A DNA stretch of 64,000 nucleotides from Streptomyces sp. NRRL S-350 (GTDB lineage: Bacteria > Actinomycetota > Actinomycetes > Streptomycetales > Streptomycetaceae), in NCBI RefSeq assembly GCF_000719705.1, contig NZ_JOHO01000011.1, positions 248,001 through 312,000 of the forward strand, read 5' to 3'. Below are positions 21,640-28,702 of this stretch, in pieces. Below the pieces are notes generated by a model. That model was not told where the DNA came from. It saw only the letters and a list, made by a program, of their open reading frames with translations, and searched no databases. Every line of letters begins with the position of its first letter. Position 1 is the stretch's first letter. The position numbers and the translations under genes are program-made.

Positions 21640-22119
21640 TCAGGCGCGGTGTCCGGGCCCGGCGGCGACGGCGGCGGCGAGGGCGATCCATCCCTTGTGC
21701 CACGCCTGGTCGAGGAGGGCTCCGGCGCGGTGGTCGCGGGTGAGCCATCCGCCCTTCCCCGCGCGGTGGGCGGCGCGGACGAGCAGCGGGGCGTCGGGGC
21801 CGGTCTCGGCCCAGTGCCCGGCGCAGCGGTCGGCGGCGTAGTGCGTGAGCGCCGAGACGGCCAGGCCGGCGGCGGCCCGGGCCGGGCTGATGCCGAGGCC
21901 GAGGTAGCGGTTCGCGGCCCAGAGGGCGAGCGCCTGGGTGGCGGTGTAGCTGGCGACGTGGCGTGCGCAGGCGGCGGCGCCGGCCGGGCCGCGGTGGCCC
22001 TTCGCGGCGGCGTCCTCGTCCCGCTGGACCAGGTAGTCACCGATCTCGTGGGCGGCGGTCAGGGCGGCGTACGCGGCGGCGGCGCGGGTGGCCGCGGTGG
22101 TGGTGGGCTGGGCGGGCAT
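21640..22119 (-). CDS. small membrane protein, DUF3307-like, 159 aa
   Basis: The start at 22119 (MPAQPTTTAATRAAAAYAAL) has AAGGAG upstream and is preferred to an ATG 27 bp further up. HEIGDYLVQRDEDAAAKGH followed by a His and YTATQALALW resembles the H..GD...Q......K pattern of DUF3307 membrane proteins common in phages and mobile elements. Ala-rich hydrophobic helices fill residues 60-110 and the C-terminus. The function of the family is not known. Confidence 0.5.
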   Translation of the reverse strand: MPAQPTTTAATRAAAAYAALTAAHEIGDYLVQRDEDAAAKGHRGPAGAAACARHVASYTATQALALWAANRYLGLGISPARAAAGLAVSALTHYAADRCAGHWAETGPDAPLLVRAAHRAGKGGWLTRDHRAGALLDQAWHKGWIALAAAVAAGPGHRA

Positions 22120-22312
22120 GGTGGCTCCTTCGAGCTGACGTGTCATCAGTTTCCCGGCTGCTGCCGGGTGGTGGTGCCCAGTGCTGGGCGCTGGGGGCGT
22201 GGCGGGGCTCACGCGGAGTTGGGCCGGGCTTCTGCGGCAGATGGCGCAGAAGCGGCCTTGACTCGTGACGGCGGGTCAGGGAGATTGGCCGTAGCGTGAT
22301 CACTTCTTGCTC

Positions 22313-22396
22313 GGGCGAGTGGCGGAACCGGCAGACGCAGCGACCTTAAAAGTCGCGGCCGCTCGCGGCGTGTGGGTTCGACTCCCACCTCGCTCA
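22313..22396 (+). tRNA. tRNA-Leu, anticodon UAA (reads UUA)
   Basis: Class II tRNA, 84 nt without encoded CCA. Acceptor GGGCGAG pairs with CTCGCTC (one G-U), discriminator A. D arm GCG/CGC. Anticodon stem GCGAC/GTCGC encloses CTTAAAA, giving anticodon UAA. Long variable arm GCCGC/GCGGC; T arm GTGGG/CCCAC with TTCGACT. All stems pair. In Streptomyces the tRNA reading UUA is the developmental regulator bldA; as I recall it, that tRNA starts GCCCGGA, so this one looks like a different, element-carried tRNA-Leu. It is followed by a strong terminator. Confidence 0.9.
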
Positions 22397-22413
22397 CGGC
22401 TCCCGGAAACGGT

Positions 22414-22451
22414 GAGAGGCCCCCGCAGGCGGCGGGGGCCTCTCGCTTTTT
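22414..22451 (+). terminator. rho-independent terminator of tRNA-Leu
   Basis: GAGAGGCCCCCGC and GCGGGGGCCTCTC arms with a 3' CTTTTTGG run, 18 bp after the tRNA. One of the few classical terminators with a T run in the window. Confidence 0.8.
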
Positions 22452-22499
22452 GGTGCCGCTGACCTGCGGCTTTGTAGGGGCGGTTCTACTTTTGGGCCC

Positions 22500-23090
22500 T
22501 CATTTGAGGGGGTTCCAGCCGGGTGGCGGGGGCGGGGTGCTGGTCTGGGCGACGACCATCAGGGCGTGCGGGCCGACCGGCGGGCCGTCGCCGTGCGGGC
22601 CGGTGCCCCAGGTGTTCGTCGCGATGGTGCGGCAGTGGAGCAGCAGGCGGTCCGGGTTGGGGACCAGCTCCACTTCGTGGGTGAGGCCGGGGAAGAGGAG
22701 GTGCGTCCACGCGCCCCGGGTGGTGGAGGGCAGCCACATCTCGGCGGCGATGAGGCGGACCGCGGGCGGGATGCCGGGGGCGGTGTCGGTGACGCAGGCC
22801 GCGAGGAGGCGGGTGCCGTCGGCGGTGGGGAGCGGGATGCGCAGCGCGGTCATGCGCTGGCCGGCGAGCGGGCGGCCGAGCTGGTCGTAGCTGCCGGAGA
22901 GGTGCGCGGCGTCCGGGGGGACGGACCGGCCGCGGATCGTCCACGGGTCGCTGCCCGGCGTGGAGAACGGCTCCCTGGGCGGCGCGTGGAAGGTGAAGGC
23001 GGGCGGGGCGTCGGGCTGGAGGACGGTCAGGCGCAGGGCGTCCGGCCGGAAGTGGAGCGGCGTCTCCTCCTCGTCGGTGGGGTGGGTCAT
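22500..23090 (-). CDS. hypothetical protein, paralogue of the C-terminal half of the 23087 product, 196 aa
   Basis: ATG at 23090 overlaps the stop of the upstream gene (ATGA). Residues about 40-175 match part of the larger upstream protein: TPGSDPW, a LPTADGTRLLAACVTD strand-loop, RLIAAEMWLPS..RGAWTHLLFPGL and GPRT/GPHA near the end. Beta-rich and soluble. The duplication suggests a cassette whose members diverged. Function unknown. It is the last gene of the leftward operon, ending near the tRNA terminator. Confidence 0.6.
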   Translation of the reverse strand: MTHPTDEEETPLHFRPDALRLTVLQPDAPPAFTFHAPPREPFSTPGSDPWTIRGRSVPPDAAHLSGSYDQLGRPLAGQRMTALRIPLPTADGTRLLAACVTDTAPGIPPAVRLIAAEMWLPSTTRGAWTHLLFPGLTHEVELVPNPDRLLLHCRTIATNTWGTGPHGDGPPVGPHALMVVAQTSTPPPPPGWNPLK

Positions 23091-24622
23091 TCGAACCCTC
23101 CTGTGGTGTCGCAGGCCGACGGGCCGGCGTCGTGGGCGGGTGCCGGGTCGCACGCGGGCGGGACGGCCTCGGTGGGCCCGGCGATCAGGTCGACGGGGAT
23201 CTCCAAGGCGGCGGCAAACGCGGCGGCGAGCTGTCGGCGGCGGGTCTCGTCCTCGAGTCCGCTGGTGTTGATCACGATGTCCGGACACTGTCCGCCGCCG
23301 TGTCCGCCGGTGTCCGGACACCGGTTGTCCGCCGTGTCCGGGCGGCAGGTGTCCGGGCAGTCCGGGCCCGCGTCCGGACACGGTTGTCCGGGCGGTGTCC
23401 GGGCGGTGTCCGCCCTGGTCGGGAACGTGCAGCCGGTCCCGCCCTCGCCGATCACGGGCAGGCTGCGGACATGTCCGCCGGTGGCGTGTCCGGTGTCCGG
23501 GCGGGTGTCCGTGGCCGACGGGATCGCGGCCGCCACGGTGGTCAGCGGCCCCGTGCGGGGGCCGACCGGTGCCGAGCACTGGAACCGCATCAGGTCGTCG
23601 TCGATCTCCGGTCCGGACGGGCCGGAGAGCCCGCCGAACGTCGCGTGGACCCACTCGCCGGGCAGCTCGGCGGGAGCCCAGAGCTCCACGCTGACCATCC
23701 GCATCTTCGGCGGGTAGTCGGCGCCGGGGACGGTGCACATGTCCAGCAGGCGCAGGCCGTCGTCGACCGGGAGGGCGATGTCGAGGACCACCGTCATGTC
23801 GCCGGCCGTCGGTGCGGGCCGGGTGAAGGCGTCGGCCGGGGCCCGGGTGACGACACGGCCCGCGGTCGCCCACGGGTCGGTCTCCGGCGTGGTGAACGGG
23901 TCGGGCTCCGGGAGGTGGACGACGAGGGCGGTCGTCGGCGAGCCGTCGGTGCCGAGGACGGTCACCCGGACAGCGGTCGGCCGGTGTCGGAACGGGAGCC
24001 GGAGCGCTCCGTTGTCCCGGCGCTGCGTCCGGACGGTGTCCGCCCTGGTCGCGGGCAGGGCGCGGGCGTGTCCGCCGGGGGCGTGTCCGGCTGTCCGGAC
24101 GCTGTCCGCCGCCGTGTCCGGACGCGGCGGCTTCGCGTACGAGGACTGGTAGCCGAGGGCGACGAGCGCGGCGTCGACGGCGTGCCAGATCAGGCTGTTG
24201 CGGGCGACGCCGTGAACGGCGCCGGAGGCGTCGCGGGGCAGCGTGCCGATCATGGCGAAGACCGCGTCCCACGCCGGCTGGCGCGGGTCCTGGCCGCGCG
24301 CGGAGATCGTGGCGGCGCTCGGGCCGGTGCGGCGGACGGGCTCGACGGCCTGGGCGAGGACGTCGAGCGCGGCTTCGGCTTCCCGGCGCCTGCGGGACGG
24401 GACGCCGGTGTCGCAGCACGCCTCCCGGCCCCAGGCGAACCGATCGGGGTCGAGGCGGGCGCCGTGGTAGCGGCAGGCGGCGGGCAGGTCGCCGAGGGCC
24501 TGGCGCAGCAGCGGCATGGCGTGCCGGGTGCAGGCCGCCGCCGCCTCGGCGGATTCCAGCCGGTCGTAGAGCTCGTCGAGCTGGTCGCTGGTGAGGTCGT
24601 CGAGCGGGATGCGGCCGGTCAT
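23087..24622 (-). CDS. hypothetical protein with in-frame palindrome-encoded linkers, 511 aa
   Basis: ATG at 24622 overlaps the upstream stop. Residues 1-150 are helical with scattered Cys/His (CRYHGARLD, CCDTG). Residues about 163-198 and 367-448 are encoded by TGTCCGGACA clusters and read as repeats such as RADTVRT and RADTARTPPGQPCPDAGPD. Between them, about 200-350, lies a beta-rich domain paralogous to the 22500 product (TPETDPWATAGR; LPVDDGLRLLDMC; VSVELWAPAELPGEWVH). The last 60 residues are helical. The linkers look inserted, since the flanking domains stay in frame. Function unknown. Confidence 0.6.
   Translation of the reverse strand: MTGRIPLDDLTSDQLDELYDRLESAEAAAACTRHAMPLLRQALGDLPAACRYHGARLDPDRFAWGREACCDTGVPSRRRREAEAALDVLAQAVEPVRRTGPSAATISARGQDPRQPAWDAVFAMIGTLPRDASGAVHGVARNSLIWHAVDAALVALGYQSSYAKPPRPDTAADSVRTAGHAPGGHARALPATRADTVRTQRRDNGALRLPFRHRPTAVRVTVLGTDGSPTTALVVHLPEPDPFTTPETDPWATAGRVVTRAPADAFTRPAPTAGDMTVVLDIALPVDDGLRLLDMCTVPGADYPPKMRMVSVELWAPAELPGEWVHATFGGLSGPSGPEIDDDLMRFQCSAPVGPRTGPLTTVAAAIPSATDTRPDTGHATGGHVRSLPVIGEGGTGCTFPTRADTARTPPGQPCPDAGPDCPDTCRPDTADNRCPDTGGHGGGQCPDIVINTSGLEDETRRRQLAAAFAAALEIPVDLIAGPTEAVPPACDPAPAHDAGPSACDTTGGFE
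23278..23520. repeat. TGTCCGGACA cluster D, inside a gene
   Basis: Exact decamers at 23278 and 23311 and about ten partial copies over 240 bp, all within the coding sequence at 23087-24622 and kept in frame. Confidence 0.75.
24028..24132. repeat. TGTCCGGACA-type cluster E, inside a gene
   Basis: About six near-copies (GTCCGGAC, CTGTCCGGACG, GTGTCCGG) over 105 bp, in frame in the same gene as cluster D and separated from it by the folded domain. Confidence 0.7.
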
Positions 24623-25254
24623 GCGGTCGCCGCCGGGCGGAGGTGGACGATGGCGTGCGCCAGGAGGACGTCGGCGGTGTCGGCGAGGGTGCTCCGGCCT
24701 TCCACGTACATGTCCGGCAGGACCACGCCCAGGATCTTGGCGACGTCCTCGCGGGTGGCCCGGGTCGGCCAGCCTCCGGCCGGGGGCTCGCTGTCCCACC
24801 GCGGGTAGATGTCGGCCTGGGCGATGAGCCGGCCCGCGAGGTCCCGGTGGTGGGCCGGGTCCAGGCGGTCCGCCTCCGGGCAGCGCTCCAGCATGGCGAG
24901 GACGTCCTCCTCGATGGCCGGGGGCCGCTCGATCGCGGGCGTGATGAGCAGCGGCACCGGGATGGCGTCCGGGTGGGCGAGGAGCTGGGCGACCTGGTCG
25001 GCGGGGTCGGCCAGGGCCTCGTCCCAGCGGTAGTCGCAGCGGGAGCAGCAGCGCTCCAGGCGTTCGGGCAGGGGGCCGCGCTGGTCGGTGCGGCCGTTGA
25101 ACTCGGAGCGCTGCCGGGGCAGGGGCGGCCGGTAGTAGGTCAGGGCTCCGGCCCAGCGGCACTTCGGGCAGGGCGGCTCGTCGCCGCTGAACGGCGGCAG
25201 CGGCACGGCGGCCTGGTCGGCGCGGTCCGGCGCGGTGAGGAGGATCTGTTCCAC
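24619..25254 (-). CDS. zinc-ribbon-type hypothetical protein, 211 aa
   Basis: Residues 29-32 (CPKC) and about 69-73 (CCSRC) form a treble-clef-like zinc pair with a Tyr/Pro-rich segment between them. The rest is helical (DPADQVAQLLAHPDA; EEDVLAMLERCPEAD) and ends with an Ala-rich helix. Possibly a nucleic-acid-binding adaptor. Its stop overlaps the downstream start by 4 bp. Confidence 0.55.
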   Translation of the reverse strand: MEQILLTAPDRADQAAVPLPPFSGDEPPCPKCRWAGALTYYRPPLPRQRSEFNGRTDQRGPLPERLERCCSRCDYRWDEALADPADQVAQLLAHPDAIPVPLLITPAIERPPAIEEDVLAMLERCPEADRLDPAHHRDLAGRLIAQADIYPRWDSEPPAGGWPTRATREDVAKILGVVLPDMYVEGRSTLADTADVLLAHAIVHLRPAATA

Positions 25255-25308
25255 GGGGTTCTCCTTGCGGGGTGGGCCCGGCCGCGGTGCGCGGCCGGGC
25301 TCGGGTGG

Positions 25309-25533
25309 TCAGTTGTCGGTGAGGGTGACGCCGTTGCGGGCGAACGCCCGGACCACGGCGGGGTGGTCGGCGAAGTGGGCCAGCGAGTCGTACTCGGTGT
25401 CCCAGTCCTCTTCGCGCAGCACGCCGATCACCTGGGCGAGGACGTCCTCCGTGCGCTTGGGCTCGGCGCCGGTGTCCACCAGGAGCCGGGCGATCGGGTC
25501 GAAGAGCTTGGGTCCGGCGGAGCTCCATCCCAT
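25309..25533 (-). CDS. small hypothetical protein, 74 aa
   Basis: ATG at 25533, three bases after the upstream gene's stop at 25537. Helical protein (LFDPIARLLVDTGAEPKRTE, then VLREEDWDTEYDSLAHFADH). No recognised domain. Part of the same leftward operon. Confidence 0.55.
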   Translation of the reverse strand: MGWSSAGPKLFDPIARLLVDTGAEPKRTEDVLAQVIGVLREEDWDTEYDSLAHFADHPAVVRAFARNGVTLTDN

Positions 25534-25536
25534 GGG

Positions 25537-25878
25537 TCAGCCCTCCATGGGGGTGTGGACGGACTCCCGCAGGTGGCGGGCGGCGAACTGGACGGCGTCG
25601 CGGACCTCGCGGCTGGTCCACTCCTCGGGGCCGACCTTCCCCTCGCGCATCGCCTGGGCGACCTCGTCCATGTGGTCGGCGTTGGCCGGGGTGACGTACC
25701 GCCAGATCGCGGCGGCGGCGGCGCCCCAGGCGCGCTGGATGGCCTCGGGGAGGTCGCCCCAGGCGGGCATCGGGTCGCCGAGGAAGTTCCGGCCGCCGGT
25801 GGCGTTGCCGTAGGCGGCGTAGGCGAGCGCGGCGGCCGTCGCGAGGTCGGCGGGGACGGGCTGGGCGGTGTCGGTCAC
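25537..25878 (-). CDS. hypothetical protein, 113 aa
   Basis: GTG at 25878. Ala/Tyr-rich helices (AAALAYAAYGNATGGRNFLG), then a Trp-containing helix (QRAWGAAAAAIWRYV) and a C-terminal helix. Three bases separate it from the downstream gene and three from the upstream stop, so it is within one operon. Confidence 0.55.
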   Translation of the reverse strand: MTDTAQPVPADLATAAALAYAAYGNATGGRNFLGDPMPAWGDLPEAIQRAWGAAAAAIWRYVTPANADHMDEVAQAMREGKVGPEEWTSREVRDAVQFAARHLRESVHTPMEG

Positions 25879-25881
25879 GGG

Positions 25882-26445
25882 TCAGTTCTCCTTGAGGGCG
25901 GTGTCGATGGCGTGGCGGGCGTCCCACTGGGCGTCTTCCATGCCGCGGGTGTACTGGTAGTTGCCGGGGTCGAGCTGCCGGTGGCGGGCGTCCCGCTCGT
26001 CCTCGGTCTCGCCGGGGTGCTGGTCGAGGGCGCGCACGGCGGCGACGGCGGCCCGCAGGCGGGCGTTCTCGGCTTCCGCGGTGGCGGCGCGGCGGGCCTG
26101 GTGCCCGACGTTGTCCCGGGTGGTCAGGGCGCGGCGCTTCCACCGGGCGGCCTGCTTGAGGACCGCGGTGATCTCGCGGCGGTGGCGGTGGTAGGTGTCC
26201 AGCAGCCGGCCGTTGTGGCGCAGGAGGCGTTCGGTGCGGCCGTCGGGGTCCGGGTTCTGGCGGTCGGTGAGGTAGCCGTCGCGGTCGAGGGCGGCGAGGG
26301 CGTAGTGGAGCAGGTCGCGCAGGTCCGGGATGCCGTCGGTGGCGTCGAGGGCGTCGGCGGCGCCGGTCACGGCGGAGTCGAGGGCGCCGTCGGGCAGCTC
26401 CGGCAGGGGCGGTGCGGCGTGGTCGAGGGTGCTGGGGCGGGTCAT
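25882..26445 (-). CDS. coiled-coil hypothetical protein, 187 aa
   Basis: ATG at 26445 with AAGGAG upstream and a 4-bp overlap with the preceding stop. Residues about 80-150 are a long charged helix rich in Arg and Glu (YHRHRREITAVLKQAARWKR; AATAEAENARLRAAVAAVRA), likely a coiled coil. The N-terminus is Pro-rich. No family. Confidence 0.55.
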   Translation of the reverse strand: MTRPSTLDHAAPPLPELPDGALDSAVTGAADALDATDGIPDLRDLLHYALAALDRDGYLTDRQNPDPDGRTERLLRHNGRLLDTYHRHRREITAVLKQAARWKRRALTTRDNVGHQARRAATAEAENARLRAAVAAVRALDQHPGETEDERDARHRQLDPGNYQYTRGMEDAQWDARHAIDTALKEN

Positions 26446-26747
26446 CCGGAGTTCTCCTTGGCGGTCATGACCGGGCAGTCGTGGTCGTGGAGGGTGCCGC
26501 AGCTGGTCCACCAGCGCTCGCAGGCGCAGGAGCGGGCCATGAGGGAGGCCACCAGCAGGTCGAGGTTCAGCTGTTCGGGGATGCGGGGGCGGCGTCCGTT
26601 GGTGGCCATGCGCGGCTTCGGGCGGGCGGGCGGCCGTTGGGGGATGGCGTACCGGCCGAGGGCGAAGAACAGCCAGCCGGCGGCGCGGTGCGCGGCGGCG
26701 AGCAGGAGTCGGGGAAGGGCCGCTGCGGCGCGGGTGAGGGCGTTCAC
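26442..26747 (-). CDS. small Cys-containing hypothetical protein, 101 aa
   Basis: GTG at 26747 overlaps the preceding stop (GTGA). An amphipathic N-terminal helix (VNALTRAAAALPRLLLAAAH) and a hydrophobic stretch (AAGWLFFALGRYA) could be a membrane anchor. The C-terminal part has CACERWWTSCGTLHDHDC, a probable metal site. Confidence 0.5.
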   Translation of the reverse strand: MNALTRAAAALPRLLLAAAHRAAGWLFFALGRYAIPQRPPARPKPRMATNGRRPRIPEQLNLDLLVASLMARSCACERWWTSCGTLHDHDCPVMTAKENSG

Positions 26748-27172
26748 GGGGCGACGGCCGCGGCCAGGCCGTTGCGGGCGGCGGCCTCGTGGATGAGGCG
26801 GGCCAGGTTCAGCGTGTGGACGTTCTCCCGGGCGGCGAGCCAGTCGCGGCGGCGGGTCTCGTCGTGGGGGAAGGTCGCGGCGACGCCGGCGACGGCCGCC
26901 TGGTAGGCGTTCAGCTCGTCGTCGAGCATCGCGGCGACCGCGAGGCCGAAGTCCGGGTTGGCGAGGGCGAGGTAGGGCAGGTCGACGTCCTCGCCCGGCT
27001 GGTCGGCGGAGCGGTCGGCGACGATGTTGCCGTTCTCGGCGTACAGGACGTCGCCCTGGTCGGCGGGCCCGGTGCGGTCGATGGCCCACGGGGTCGGCGC
27101 GGGCACCTTCGCGGCGCGTGCGGCGGCGCGGAGCAGGTCGGCGGCGGAGGCGATGCTGTCGGCGTAGTCCAC
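26744..27172 (-). CDS. hypothetical protein, 142 aa
   Basis: GTG at 27172 (VDYADSIASAADLLRAAARA) preferred over an upstream ATG because GAAGGGAA lies about 8 nt before it. Helical, Ala-rich, with a strand segment (PWAIDRTGPADQGDVLYAEN). C-terminal helix TRRRDWLAARENVHTLNLAR. No family recognised. Confidence 0.55.
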   Translation of the reverse strand: MDYADSIASAADLLRAAARAAKVPAPTPWAIDRTGPADQGDVLYAENGNIVADRSADQPGEDVDLPYLALANPDFGLAVAAMLDDELNAYQAAVAGVAATFPHDETRRRDWLAARENVHTLNLARLIHEAAARNGLAAAVAP

Positions 27173-27232
27173 GGTGTGGTTCCCTTCGTGCGGGGCGGCC
27201 ACCGCCCGGTGCGGGCGGTGGCCGCATGGGGG

Positions 27233-27925
27233 TCAGGACGGGTCGGCGGCCGGGGCGGGCTCGGTGCCGGGGGTGAGGGCTTCGCGGCAGGCGCGGCACA
27301 GCGGGTGCTTGGCGTCGTGCTCGGCGGAGATCGGGCCGGTGGCCGGCACGCGGCAGACAGTGAGGCCGTCGTCCTCCAGGACGTGCTTGGTCTGGGGGAA
27401 GGCGGCGGTGGCGTCGTGGACACGCATCCGCTCGGGGGCGGGCTCGGGCAGGTACGCGAGGACCACGAGCGGCCTCTCGCCGGAGCCGTCGCAGCGGCGG
27501 CCGTACAGGTCCGGGCGGTGGACGGGGAGCCGGCCGCGCTTCGTCAGGTGAAATCCCTGGGTCGGGCCCATCGGGCAGCGGTCCCCCTCGGGGCAGACCC
27601 CGAGGCCGACGAACGCCGGGTAGTCGGTGAACCCGGCCTCCATCATCGTGCGGATCCTGGCCCGCTCGATCTCGCCGCGGTCCGGCCCAGGCAGGGGCGG
27701 GAACTGGAGGACGGGGGTGCCGTAGGCGGCCAGCCGCTCGCGGGCCTCGGCTAGGAGCGTGGTCAGCAGGTCCACCTCGGCGAGGAGCTTGACGGCGTGG
27801 ACGTCGGCGACGCGCATCCCGGCGGCGAACCGCTCCCCACCGGCGGGGACGCCGGTCCACTTCCCGGAGACCGCGAGTTCCACGTCGGCGCGGATCGCGG
27901 CCAGTTCTTCGGCGGTGAGTCCCAT
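27233..27925 (-). CDS. hypothetical protein with Cys residues, 230 aa
   Basis: ATG at 27925 inside the stop of the upstream gene (TGATG overlap). Residues 1-80 helical (TAEELAAIRADVELAVSGKW), residues 80-120 contain ERARIRTMMEAGFTDYPAFV, followed by GVCPEGDRCPMG and later RRCDG and LCRAC, which may form zinc sites. No known family. Confidence 0.55.
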   Translation of the reverse strand: MGLTAEELAAIRADVELAVSGKWTGVPAGGERFAAGMRVADVHAVKLLAEVDLLTTLLAEARERLAAYGTPVLQFPPLPGPDRGEIERARIRTMMEAGFTDYPAFVGLGVCPEGDRCPMGPTQGFHLTKRGRLPVHRPDLYGRRCDGSGERPLVVLAYLPEPAPERMRVHDATAAFPQTKHVLEDDGLTVCRVPATGPISAEHDAKHPLCRACREALTPGTEPAPAADPS

Positions 27926-28128
27926 CAGCTCTCACCTCGGGCGGCGGCAGTGGTGACGTCGACCAGGGCGGCGACGAACGCCTGCAGTCCGGTGGCGGGG
28001 ATCACGATGCCCGCCGGGGTGGTTGTGACGCGGACACCGGGGCCCATGCCGGTGTCCGGGACGGGGGCGAGGCCGATGGTGCCCCCGTCGGGGCCGGTGC
28101 AGGACCAGTCCGGGACGAGGCCGCTCAC
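27925..28128 (-). CDS. small protein sharing a repeat unit with the next gene, 67 aa
   Basis: GTG at 28128 overlaps the upstream stop. Contains MGPGVRVTTTPAGIVIPATG followed by LQAFVAALVDV, the same unit found twice in the upstream 168-aa protein. A strand, an Ala/Pro-Ala-Gly turn and a helix are predicted. It could be a detached third copy. Function unknown. Confidence 0.5.
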   Translation of the reverse strand: MSGLVPDWSCTGPDGGTIGLAPVPDTGMGPGVRVTTTPAGIVIPATGLQAFVAALVDVTTAAARGES

Positions 28129-28631
28129 CGGGCACCGCCCTGGTGCTGCTCGGCGGCGCGGGCGGTGGTGAGGAGCCAGCCGGTGACGAGGGGCAGGGCC
28201 GCGAGCGGGATCGAGCAGCCCGCGGGGCTCGTGACGACGTGGACGGCCGGGGTGCCGTCCGGGAGCGCGGACCACTTCATGCGGACGACGTCCTTGTCCG
28301 CGTCCACGTAGTGGTACCCGGTGAGCTTGCTGTACGGGCCGGGCTCCGGCTCGCCGATCTCCACCGGTCCGTGCTCGTCGGCGCCGGTGGCGCTCTGGCC
28401 GACGGTGCGCAGCTCGCGGACGAACCAGCCCGCGGCTTCGGCGGGGATCAGGCAGCCGGCCTTGCGGGTGACGATGTGGATGCCGGGGCCGAGGGCGGGG
28501 ATCACGGCGGTGAACACCGCCAGCTTGTCGCCGTTGGCGTCGGTGTAGGCGTAGGCGGGCCCGCCGGTTCGGGGCGGGATGACGGCGATCAGTTCGGTGG
28601 TGCGGCCTTCGCCGTCGGTGACGCGGATCAT
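28125..28631 (-). CDS. internally duplicated hypothetical protein, 168 aa
   Basis: Start at 28631 (MIRVTDGEGRTTELIAVIPP) because GGAG lies 7 nt upstream; an in-frame GTG at 28706 overlaps the previous stop and cannot be excluded. Two copies of one unit: YAYTDANGDKLAVFTAVIPA..IHIVTRKAGCLIPAEAAGWF and YHYVDADKDVVRMKWSALP..VHVVTSPAGCSIPLAALPLV. Each has the (V/I)H(I/V)VT..AGC.IP core. A third copy is in the next gene. Function unknown. Confidence 0.55.
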   Translation of the reverse strand: MIRVTDGEGRTTELIAVIPPRTGGPAYAYTDANGDKLAVFTAVIPALGPGIHIVTRKAGCLIPAEAAGWFVRELRTVGQSATGADEHGPVEIGEPEPGPYSKLTGYHYVDADKDVVRMKWSALPDGTPAVHVVTSPAGCSIPLAALPLVTGWLLTTARAAEQHQGGAR

Positions 28632-28702
28632 GCGGTGCTCCGGGGTCGTGTGGTTGGCTGGGCGGGCGCCCGCCCCGGTTCGGTCGGGGCGGGCTGCCTC
28701 GT

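Noticed and set aside
22313-22396. This tRNA as the target (attB) of the integrase at 43696
   Set aside because: Its 3' end (CCCACCTCGCTC) does not match the remnant at 45731, whose end is CCGGCTCCGGGC.
22500-24419. 639-codon leftward frame overlapping two called genes
   Set aside because: Arg/Pro/Gly-rich shadow frame without start signals; the two overlapping genes have ATGA-coupled starts and a shared paralogous domain.
23087-26143. Single 1018-codon leftward frame covering several genes
   Set aside because: The N-terminal part of the long frame is Arg/Pro-rich shadow; the real start at 24622 is coupled to the upstream stop, and other genes (24619, 25309, 25537) fit separate frames with better starts.
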